Part shown: positions 1 to 5,060 of the stretch, one piece after another | How the letters are laid out: each line of letters starts with the position of its first letter | Numbering within the stretch: position 1 is the first letter of the stretch | Assembly: GCA_903923345.1 (NCBI GenBank) | Contig: CAIXXI010000553.1 | Location: 1 to 5,533, forward strand | Direction of reading: 5' to 3' | DNA: 5,533 bases | DNA from: an uncultured Burkholderiales bacterium | GTDB taxonomy: Bacteria; Pseudomonadota; Gammaproteobacteria; Burkholderiales; Burkholderiaceae_E | Position numbers and translations under genes: made by a program | The notes under the pieces: model-generated | The model's database searches: none | What the model saw: the letters and a program-made list of their open reading frames with translations, nothing else | Told to the model about the DNA's origin: nothing

Positions 1-957
1 CAGGATCGCTTTCGGCAAGGCAAGGCGTTCACGCCAGGCCAGCCAGACGGTGGCAATCGGTTCGTACTGGAACGCATTGAGCTGCGACAGGGTCCGCTCA
101 TCGGCATGGGGCTTGAGCAGTCGCGCGGCGTTGTGCGGCGAGACGGCGAGCACGATGTGTCTGGCATGGATTCGGCTGCGGTCCGTCATGACTGTCCACC
201 CACCCGGATGCCCGTCCCGATGCAGTGCGCGGCAGGGGGTTCTGAGCTGCACGCGGGCGCCCCGTGCTTGCAGCCACCCCAGCGCCGGTTCCGGCAGCAG
301 CTCGCCGAGTGTGGCCACGGGAAGGATCATGTCGCTGGCTTGGGCGCCCGACAGCAGGCTGTCCCGCAGCACCCGGGCGAAACTTCTGGCACAGGCTTCG
401 GCCGGTTCCGTATTGAGCGCACCGACGCACAACGGGCGCCAGATGGCGTCGACGAGTCCAGCGGGTTGTCGCATCTGGCTCAGCCAGGTCATGACCGTCA
501 GGCCCTGCGGCCAGCTGCTGTCGTGGTCCGCTGGCAGTTGCATCAGCATCCGTGCCATCGACAGCCGGGCAGACCAGGGCAGACCCTGCGCGGTCAGCAG
601 GGCACTCACAAGACTGAGCTGCCCAGGAAGTCGTCCCGCCTGAAGCTTCAGGCCGTCCACCGACGACAAGTTCAATCGCTCACGGTGCAGATGGGTCTGT
701 GTATCGATGCCGATTCGGTTGAGCAGCAACAACACCGAGCCATAGGCACCCATCAGAAGATGCTGGCCGTTGTCCAGGCGCAGATGCGTTTCGCCCATCT
801 CGATGAGCAAGGTCCGGGCTCGACCACCCGCTTGAGGGGCGGCATCGAGCAAGAGCACGCGATGTCCGGCTTCCACCAGTCCGACGCAGGCGGCCAGCCC
901 CGCCCAACCCGCGCCGATCACGGCGGTGTCGAATGCGTTTTCCAGATCCGGACTCAA
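1..957 (-). CDS. hpnE: HpnE, hydroxysqualene dehydroxylase (squalene-associated FAD-dependent desaturase), 3' end missing
   Basis: FAD-dependent amine-oxidase/phytoene-desaturase-type enzyme that reduces hydroxysqualene to squalene, the last step of the HpnCDE route to hopanoid precursors. Seen: 319 codons read without a stop to the window edge. An N-terminal Rossmann motif VIGAGWAGLAA lies at residues 13-23, followed by an acidic D38 ending the second strand, GGRAR at 44-48, the family-typical DNGQH at 62-66 and a WRPLCVGALNTEPAEA block at 173-188. The family is usually about 420-450 residues, so roughly the last 100-130 are off the left edge. Between the hpnD stop and the dinucleotide-binding motif this frame has no ATG; TTG at 957-955 is the only common start (CTG four codons later is an alternative), and no strong Shine-Dalgarno is visible. 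Translation probably relies on coupling to hpnD, 21 nt upstream. Family assignment is firm; the exact start is inferred. Confidence 0.93.
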   Translation of the reverse strand, partial: MSPDLENAFDTAVIGAGWAGLAACVGLVEAGHRVLLLDAAPQAGGRARTLLIEMGETHLRLDNGQHLLMGAYGSVLLLLNRIGIDTQTHLHRERLNLSSVDGLKLQAGRLPGQLSLVSALLTAQGLPWSARLSMARMLMQLPADHDSSWPQGLTVMTWLSQMRQPAGLVDAIWRPLCVGALNTEPAEACARSFARVLRDSLLSGAQASDMILPVATLGELLPEPALGWLQARGARVQLRTPCRALHRDGHPGGWTVMTDRSRIHARHIVLAVSPHNAARLLKPHADERTLSQLNAFQYEPIATVWLAWRERLALPKAIL

Positions 958-978
958 AGTCGATGCCGCGCCTGACGC

Positions 979-1854
979 TCAGCGACCCGGCTCGGGTCGT
1001 GGCGCAGCAATCTGCGGTGGGCGTCCCGTCACCCAGGTCCGCCAGGCCAGCAGCAGCTTGCGAATCGGCGTCAGCGAGGTGCGCCGGTCGAGCACGAAAA
1101 ATCCGTCGCGCTCGATTTCATCGAGCAGGGTGGAATAGATGGCCGACATGATCAGGCCAGGGCGTTGTGCGCGTCGGTCTGCTGCAGGAAGCAGCGCATA
1201 CGCCTGCCGATAGCATTCGCGGGCCCGCTGAGTCTGAAATTGCATCAGTGAGACGAATCGATCGCTGTGCTGTCCGTCGAGAATCTCGGCAACCGTCACC
1301 CCGTGGCGGCGCAGATCCTCCATGGGCAGATAGACCCGACCGATTCGGGCATCTTCACCCACGTCGCGGATGATGTTGGTGAGCTGGAAAGCCAGCCCGA
1401 GCCGGTCCGCATATTCGAGAGTCTGCGGATCCGTCCGCCCGAAAATGCTGCTGGCCATCTCGCCGACCACGCCCGCTGCCCGCCTGCAGTACAGCGCCAA
1501 TCCCTCGAAATCCAGATAGCGGTTCTGATCGAGATCCATTCGCATGCCATCCACCACTTCGATCAAGCGGGATCGGGTGATGTCATACGCGCCCAGATGG
1601 GCGTGCAGCGCCTGAGTCACCGGATGTTGGGGCGCGCCGTCGTACATGCGATCCAGTTCGCTCAGCCACCAGTCGAGTTTGGTGCGGGCCACGCCAGGGT
1701 CACGTGTCTCGTCGACCACGTCATCGACCTCGCGGCAGAACGCATACAGGGCCGTGATCGCCCGGCGTCGCTCCGGAGGCAGAAACAGAAAGCTGTAGTA
1801 GAAACTCGAGCCGCTGCGAGCGGCCTTGTCCTGGCAGTACTCGTCAGGGGTCAT
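979..1854 (-). CDS. hpnD: HpnD, presqualene diphosphate synthase
   Basis: Head-to-head prenyl synthase of the squalene/phytoene synthase family. HpnD condenses two farnesyl diphosphates into presqualene diphosphate, the first committed step of bacterial squalene synthesis. Seen: 291 residues, a normal family length. The first aspartate-rich motif DDVVD is at 44-48 (D44 and D48 as the DxxxD pair). The second, DVGED, is at 164-168 inside a QLTNIIRDVGEDARIGRVYLP block at 157-177. Both Mg-diphosphate-binding motifs are intact, as is the YCRRAAGVVGE helix at 122-132. The early SGSSFYYSFLFLP stretch (14-26) is typical of HpnD and separates it from its paralogue HpnC next door. Its ATG overlaps the hpnC stop as ATGA, and no Shine-Dalgarno precedes it, so coupled translation is likely. 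The arginine- and proline-rich tail after about residue 275 looks variable. Confidence 0.95.
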   Translation of the reverse strand: MTPDEYCQDKAARSGSSFYYSFLFLPPERRRAITALYAFCREVDDVVDETRDPGVARTKLDWWLSELDRMYDGAPQHPVTQALHAHLGAYDITRSRLIEVVDGMRMDLDQNRYLDFEGLALYCRRAAGVVGEMASSIFGRTDPQTLEYADRLGLAFQLTNIIRDVGEDARIGRVYLPMEDLRRHGVTVAEILDGQHSDRFVSLMQFQTQRARECYRQAYALLPAADRRAQRPGLIMSAIYSTLLDEIERDGFFVLDRRTSLTPIRKLLLAWRTWVTGRPPQIAAPRPEPGR

Positions 1855-2738
1855 GGTGTGATGCGTGTGGAGGCGAAAGTGCGCCCGATCGTGCGCGTGA
1901 GCTTGAGTCGGGCGATTGATGCGGCCAGGGCCGGTGCGTCGCCGCGGGTGAGCCGGGGTCGGTTCGCAAAGGGATCGTGGTCATTGGCGCGCAGTTTGTC
2001 GAGGATGCGCAGCCCACCTGCGATGATGGCCCGCAACTCCCATCCGATGCGCCCACCGACCATCGAGGGCAGGGCGCATCCGTACTCGATCATTGATCGG
2101 GCACGGCTTGCTTCCGTTGCAATACAGCGCCTCAAGGCTTCATCGGCGCGCCCAATGCGTACCGCCCGATCGACTGCATCTTCTACGATGCCATAGGCCG
2201 CCAGGGATTCAAGCGGCAGGTACAGTCGCCCGCGACGCCAGTCGATGTCGGCATCCTGCAGAAAATTGATCAGCTGCAAAGCGCTGCAGATCGAATTAGA
2301 CAAAGGCTGTGTCCGCGAGTCCAGCCTTTGCGCCAGCGCAAGGATGATCTGTCCAACCGGATCCGCCGATCGGGTGCAGTAGTCGAGTAACGAGGCGAAG
2401 TCCTGGTAGCGCGTCACGGTGACATCCTGCTCGAATGCCGACAGCAAGGCCTCGAATCGGCTCCAGTCGAGCCCATGGGCGCGCACATGCGGGATCAGGC
2501 CACGCACGTACGTCGATTGGACCGGGCTGCCCATGCGTGCCTGAACAATGTCCTGCCGCAATTGGCCCAGTGCCTGAAGGCGTTCGCCTGGGCTGACCTC
2601 TCCCTCATCAGCCAGATCGTCGGCATGGCGTGCAAAGCGGTAGATGTCGACCACCGCCGGGCGCAGACGAGCCGGCATCAGCCATGAGGCAACCGGAAAG
2701 TTCTCGGCGTGCTCGACGCCATGGATTGGGGAAGTCAC
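1851..2738 (-). CDS. hpnC: HpnC, hydroxysqualene synthase (squalene synthase-like)
   Basis: Second squalene/phytoene-synthase-family enzyme of the cluster. HpnC converts presqualene diphosphate to hydroxysqualene, which HpnE then reduces. Seen, numbering from the GTG at 2738 (295 residues): the HpnC-typical opening VEHAENFPVASW at 8-19, first motif DDLAD at 40-44 within IYRFARHADDLADEG, and second motif DADID at 162-166 within a QLINFLQDADIDWRRGRLYLP block. All four key aspartates are present. The start is uncertain. The frame is open upstream, with ATGs at 2774, 2789 and 2843. The family usually begins only 10-20 residues before ENFPVAS, none of the candidates has a good Shine-Dalgarno, and the 2843 start would swallow the tRNA promoter. 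I chose GTG 2738 because it fits the family length and follows a TACAAT box; ATG 2774 (307 aa) is the main alternative. First gene of the hpnCDE operon. The usual SANPVG helix motif reads SADPVG here. Confidence 0.93.
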   Translation of the reverse strand: MTSPIHGVEHAENFPVASWLMPARLRPAVVDIYRFARHADDLADEGEVSPGERLQALGQLRQDIVQARMGSPVQSTYVRGLIPHVRAHGLDWSRFEALLSAFEQDVTVTRYQDFASLLDYCTRSADPVGQIILALAQRLDSRTQPLSNSICSALQLINFLQDADIDWRRGRLYLPLESLAAYGIVEDAVDRAVRIGRADEALRRCIATEASRARSMIEYGCALPSMVGGRIGWELRAIIAGGLRILDKLRANDHDPFANRPRLTRGDAPALAASIARLKLTRTIGRTFASTRITP

Positions 2739-2744
2739 CGGTGG

Positions 2745-2750
2745 ATTGTA
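2745..2750 (-). promoter_or_regulatory. candidate -10 box for hpnCDE
   Basis: On the minus strand this reads TACAAT, one base from the sigma-70 consensus TATAAT. It ends 6 nt before the GTG proposed as the hpnC start, so transcription could begin at or next to the start codon and give a leaderless or nearly leaderless mRNA. No recognisable -35 hexamer lies 16-18 nt upstream; that position holds one arm of an inverted repeat (2760-2773), so an activator or repressor may be involved. This is inference from motif position only, and if hpnC really starts at 2774 or 2789 the box would lie inside the gene and mean nothing. Confidence 0.35.
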
Positions 2751-2759
2751 GGGGCTGCG

Positions 2760-2773
2760 TGCCTGTGCAGGCA
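2760..2773. repeat. 14-bp inverted repeat, candidate operator
   Basis: TGCCTG, 2 nt, CAGGCA: six perfectly paired bases on each side of a TG centre, in the divergent gap between hpnC and tRNA-Leu. It lies 10-23 bp upstream of the minus-strand TACAAT box, where a dimeric regulator could bind. The regulator is unknown. It could also be chance or part of the hpnC coding region if that gene starts at 2774 or further upstream. Confidence 0.35.
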
Positions 2774-2813
2774 TCTGACAGGGGCTCATGCGGGAAGTCC
2801 GGTGTGCTTCGTT

Positions 2814-2829
2814 TACAATTCGCCCTCCG
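2814..2829 (+). promoter_or_regulatory. candidate tRNA-Leu promoter: -10 box and GC-rich discriminator
   Basis: TACAAT at 2814-2819, one base from the -10 consensus, is followed by a GC-rich run (TCGCCCTCC) where transcription should begin, about 2826. GC-rich discriminators are typical of stable-RNA promoters under stringent control. The -35 region near 2791-2797 (GC-rich, ending GGGAAG) is a poor match. The box lies about 30 bp upstream of the mature tRNA 5' end, which fits a short leader. It may also drive tig-clpP-clpX by read-through. Confidence 0.5.
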
Positions 2830-2847
2830 GGGGTGGGTTTCACCCCT
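2829..2847 (+). other. hairpin in the tRNA-Leu 5' leader
   Basis: GGGGTG (2830-2835) pairs with CACCCC (2841-2846) around a GGTTT loop, with a G-T wobble pair (2829/2847) extending the base. It ends three bases before the mature tRNA (2850), so it would form in the precursor leader that RNase P removes. It may simply keep the leader from misfolding with the tRNA. No T-run follows, so it is not a terminator. Confidence 0.5.
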
Positions 2848-2849
2848 GT

Positions 2850-2934
2850 GCGGCTGTGGCGGAATCGGTAGACGCACCAGGTTTAGGTCCTGGCGCCGCA
2901 AGGCGTGAAGGTTCGAGTCCTTTCGGCCGCACCA
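2850..2934 (+). tRNA. tRNA-Leu (anticodon UAG)
   Basis: Complete 85-nt cloverleaf with CCA encoded. The acceptor stem GCGGCTG (2850-2856) pairs with CGGCCGC (2924-2930), discriminator A at 2931. The D stem is GCG/CGC (2859-2861 with 2873-2875) with the conserved GG in its loop. The anticodon stem CCAGG/CCTGG encloses TTTAGGT, placing anticodon TAG at 2884-2886. A long class II variable arm (CGCC-GCAA-GGCG, 2894-2905) is diagnostic of leucine or serine tRNAs. The T arm is GAAGG/CCTTT around TTCGAGT. With U at the wobble position it reads CUA and probably other CUN codons. It sits divergent from hpnC and just upstream of tig on the same strand. Confidence 0.97.
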
Positions 2935-2944
2935 GGGCTTTCCG

Positions 2945-2952
2945 CCCCATTT
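2945..2952 (+). promoter_or_regulatory. possible heat-shock (sigma-32) -10-like element upstream of tig
   Basis: CCCCATTT matches the sigma-32 -10 consensus as known from E. coli (CCCCATnT) and lies 65 bp before the trigger factor ATG. A start about 7 nt downstream would give a leader of about 60 nt for tig-clpP-clpX, which fits because clpP and clpX belong to heat-shock regulons in many proteobacteria. Against it, no good CTTGAAA-type -35 is found at the right spacing; the equivalent bases fall in the 3' end of the tRNA gene. Treat as weak. Confidence 0.2.
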
Positions 2953-2971
2953 TCCTGGAACGACAGCATTC

Positions 2972-2998
2972 GCCCGGCCTGCCAGCCGGGTTTCCTTT
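2972..2998 (+). terminator. intrinsic-terminator-like hairpin between tRNA-Leu and tig
   Basis: CCCGGC (2973-2978) and GCCGGG (2985-2990) form a fully GC 6-bp stem around a CTGCCA loop, with a G-T pair (2972/2991) below. The interrupted T tract TTTCCTTT follows. The form is that of a Rho-independent terminator, placed to end the tRNA transcript. It lies only 19 nt before the tig ATG, too close for a separate tig promoter downstream, so it may instead act as a leaky terminator or attenuator inside the tig leader. A weaker GGGC/GCCC hairpin sits at 2935-2947. Confidence 0.5.
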
Positions 2999-3017
2999 GA
3001 ACTACGAGAAGACAGAA

Positions 3018-4322
3018 ATGGCCACTACCCTTGAATCGACCGGCGCACTCGAGCGTCGCCTGAGCCTGTCGGTGTCGATGAGCGAAATCGGACAGCGGGT
3101 CGATCGCAAGCTGCGGGAAATGTCCCGCACCGTGCGCATGCCGGGCTTTCGCCCCGGCAAGGTGCCGATGAAGATGATCGAGCAGAGCTACGGCGCTCAG
3201 ATCCAGTCAGAGGTGCTGGGCGATGCCGTCTCAAAAGCGTTCAGCGATGCGATCGCCGAGCACAATCTGCGGGTTGCCGGGCAGCCGCGGATCGAACCTC
3301 GCGAGGTGGCCGATGCCGCCGAGGCCGGTTTTACCGCTGTCTTCGAGGTCTACCCCGAGATCACCCTGGGCGATCCAGGCAGCCTGGCGCTTGATCGGGT
3401 CGCCTGCCCGGTCGGTGAGTCTGAAGTCGACAAGACCCTCGAGATCCTGCGCAAGCAGCGCACGCTGTGGGATGCGGCTGCACGAGCCGCGGCCGATGGC
3501 GATCGGGTGACCATCGATTTCGCCGGCAAGCTGGAGGGCGTTGCCTTTGACGGCGGCACTGCAAACGATTTTGCGTTTGTGCTCGGCGAAGGCCGCATGT
3601 TGTCTGACTTTGAAACCGGCGTGCGCGGCGCAACCGAAGGCCAGACGGTGACTTTCCCGGTCGCATTCCCGGCCGACTACAGCGCCCCGAACCTGGCCGG
3701 CAAGACGGCTGAATTCGAAGTGACAGTCCGCAAGATCGAGGCGCCGCGCCTGCCTGAGCTTGATGCCGACTTCGCACGCCAACTGGGTGTGGAGGATGGT
3801 GACCTGGAGAAGCTGCGCGCCGATGTGCGCGGCAATCTGGAGCGCGAAGTGGCTCAGCGCCTGCGCAATCGCAACAAGGCGGCGGTGATGGAAACCCTGC
3901 CGTCGCTTGCGCAGATCGAGATTCCGAATGCCCTGGTGCAGGCTGAATCGCAGACCCTGGCTGAGCGGGCCCGCGAAGACTTCAAACAGCGCGGTATGGA
4001 TGTCACGAACATGCCGATCCCGCCTGAGGCTTTCTCCGAGACCGCAGGCAAACGGGTTCGCCTTGGTCTGATCGTGGGCGAGATCGTCAAGGCGCACGGC
4101 CTGCAGGCCAAGCCGGATCAGCTTCGCCAGCGCATCGAGGAATTTGCTCAATCGTATGAAAACCCGGGCGAAGTGATTCGCTGGTACTTCAGCGACCGTG
4201 AACGACTGGCCGAGGTCGAGGCAGTGGTGGTCGAGCAGAACGTGGTGGACTGGGCTTTTGCCAAGGCGACAGTCACTGACAAGCCCATCAGCTTCGACGA
4301 GCTGATGGCCTCTTCTAACTGA
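3018..4322 (+). CDS. tig: Trigger factor, ribosome-associated chaperone and peptidyl-prolyl isomerase
   Basis: ATP-independent chaperone that docks at the ribosome tunnel exit, shelters nascent chains and isomerises prolyl bonds. Seen: 434 residues (E. coli has 432). The N-terminal ribosome-binding domain (about 1-115) carries the signature GFRPGKVP at 43-50, which contacts ribosomal protein L23. The FKBP-like isomerase domain spans about 150-245, and the aromatic pocket residues known from E. coli are present at the same numbers: F168, F177, F198, Y221 and F233. The helical C-terminal chaperone arms end in the typical FDELMAS. The start is the ATG preceded by GAGAAG at 3006-3011, six bases away. 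The frame stays open upstream across the tRNA gene, but that part is not coding. First gene of tig-clpP-clpX, 23 nt before clpP; its transcription probably starts upstream of the hairpin at 2972-2998. Confidence 0.97.
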   Translation: MATTLESTGALERRLSLSVSMSEIGQRVDRKLREMSRTVRMPGFRPGKVPMKMIEQSYGAQIQSEVLGDAVSKAFSDAIAEHNLRVAGQPRIEPREVADAAEAGFTAVFEVYPEITLGDPGSLALDRVACPVGESEVDKTLEILRKQRTLWDAAARAAADGDRVTIDFAGKLEGVAFDGGTANDFAFVLGEGRMLSDFETGVRGATEGQTVTFPVAFPADYSAPNLAGKTAEFEVTVRKIEAPRLPELDADFARQLGVEDGDLEKLRADVRGNLEREVAQRLRNRNKAAVMETLPSLAQIEIPNALVQAESQTLAERAREDFKQRGMDVTNMPIPPEAFSETAGKRVRLGLIVGEIVKAHGLQAKPDQLRQRIEEFAQSYENPGEVIRWYFSDRERLAEVEAVVVEQNVVDWAFAKATVTDKPISFDELMASSN

Positions 4323-4333
4323 ACGTCTGAATC

Positions 4334-4340
4334 GAGGAAG
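4334..4340 (+). promoter_or_regulatory. clpP ribosome binding site
   Basis: GAGGAAG, five bases before the ATG at 4346, is a strong Shine-Dalgarno in the 23-nt tig-clpP spacer. It supports this start over the ATG at codon 6 (4361). No promoter or terminator is visible in this spacer, so clpP is probably transcribed with tig. Confidence 0.75.
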
Positions 4341-4345
4341 CCAAG

Positions 4346-5011
4346 ATGACCTTCAACAGCATGGTCGAGGATCTGGTCAACGCCCACCTGGCCCAGGAAA
4401 CGCGTGGGCTGGGCATGGTCCCCATCGTGATCGAGACAAGCGGTCGGGGCGAGCGTGCCTACGACATTTATTCGCGTCTGCTGCGCGAGCGCGTCATCTT
4501 CATGGTCGGGCCCGTCATGGATCAGACCGCCAATTTGGTGGTGGCCCAAATGCTGTTCCTGGAGTCCGAAAATCCGGACAAGGACATCAGCCTGTACATC
4601 AATTCGCCGGGTGGCTCGGTGTCGGCTGGCTTGGCGATGTTCGACACCATGAACTTCATCAAGCCCGACGTCTCGACCCTGTGCATGGGTCTTGCGGCCA
4701 GCATGGGGGCATTCCTGCTGGCAGCCGGTGCGAAGGGCAAGCGATTTGCGCTGCCCAATTCGCGGATCATGATTCACCAGCCTTCAGGTGGAGCACAGGG
4801 TCAGGCGTCTGACATTGAGATTCAGGCTAAGGAGATTCTGTACCTGCGTGAACGTCTCAATCGCCTGCTTGCCGAGGCCACTGGTCAGCCGATCGAGCGG
4901 ATCGAGCGGGACACTGACCGCGACAACTTTTTGTCTGCGGAAGATGCGGTAAGCTACGGACTGATTGATCGGACCTTGGTCAAACGCGGCGAAGCTGCGC
5001 CGGCAACCTGA
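4346..5011 (+). CDS. clpP: ClpP, ATP-dependent Clp protease proteolytic subunit
   Basis: Serine peptidase that assembles as two stacked heptameric rings and degrades proteins unfolded and threaded in by ClpX or ClpA. Seen: 221 residues. The catalytic triad is complete: S119 in GLAASMGAF, H144 in MIHQPSGG and D193 in DRDNF. These are each 22 above the E. coli mature positions 97, 122 and 171, which predicts a 22-residue propeptide removed before G23 and a mature chain of 199 residues. The propeptide is longer than the 14 residues of E. coli. The oxyanion and substrate-strand motif SPGGSVSAG is at 87-95, and the head-domain block GGAQGQASDIEIQAKEIL at 148-164 resembles betaproteobacterial ClpP. 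A strong ribosome binding site supports the start. It lies 23 nt after tig and 49 nt before its partner clpX. Confidence 0.98.
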   Translation: MTFNSMVEDLVNAHLAQETRGLGMVPIVIETSGRGERAYDIYSRLLRERVIFMVGPVMDQTANLVVAQMLFLESENPDKDISLYINSPGGSVSAGLAMFDTMNFIKPDVSTLCMGLAASMGAFLLAAGAKGKRFALPNSRIMIHQPSGGAQGQASDIEIQAKEILYLRERLNRLLAEATGQPIERIERDTDRDNFLSAEDAVSYGLIDRTLVKRGEAAPAT

Positions 5012-5022
5012 CACCATCCCAG

Positions 5023-5039
5023 CCCGCTCTGATCGCGGG
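5023..5039 (+). other. small hairpin in the clpP-clpX spacer
   Basis: CCCGC and GCGGG form a 5-bp GC stem around a 7-nt loop (TCTGATC), 12 nt after the clpP stop. No T-run follows, so it is unlikely to be an intrinsic terminator. It could stabilise the clpP 3' end or mark a processing site that sets the ClpP to ClpX ratio, or it may be chance in GC-rich DNA. Confidence 0.3.
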
Positions 5040-5060
5040 TGGTCCGGACGCGGAGAGAGC

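Noticed and set aside
106..975. Long plus-strand open frames (197-309 codons) opposite hpnE and hpnD, including 1267-2196
   Set aside because: They lie antisense to genes with clear family motifs, show no recognisable domain and are rich in R, A, P and S, as expected for non-coding frames in GC-rich DNA.
2739..2843. hpnC start at ATG 2843
   Set aside because: It would add 35 residues not typical of the family and overlap the tRNA promoter and leader on the other strand; a start at 2738 or 2774 is more reasonable.
2709..3017. Upstream in-frame extension of tig through the tRNA-Leu gene
   Set aside because: Trigger factor length, the ribosome binding site at 3006-3011 and residue numbering identical to E. 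coli all fix the start at 3018; the extension would translate a tRNA gene.
4410..4432. Second CCCCAT element inside clpP as a heat-shock promoter for clpX
   Set aside because: It matches only the first six bases, lacks a -35 and lies within conserved coding sequence (MVPIVIE).
3231..4777. Long minus-strand open frames (306 and 209 codons) opposite tig and clpP
   Set aside because: Antisense shadows of strongly conserved genes; no motif, ribosome binding site or operon context supports them.
5023..5039. Terminator between clpP and clpX
   Set aside because: The stem is only 5 bp and no T tract follows; the pair is normally co-transcribed.
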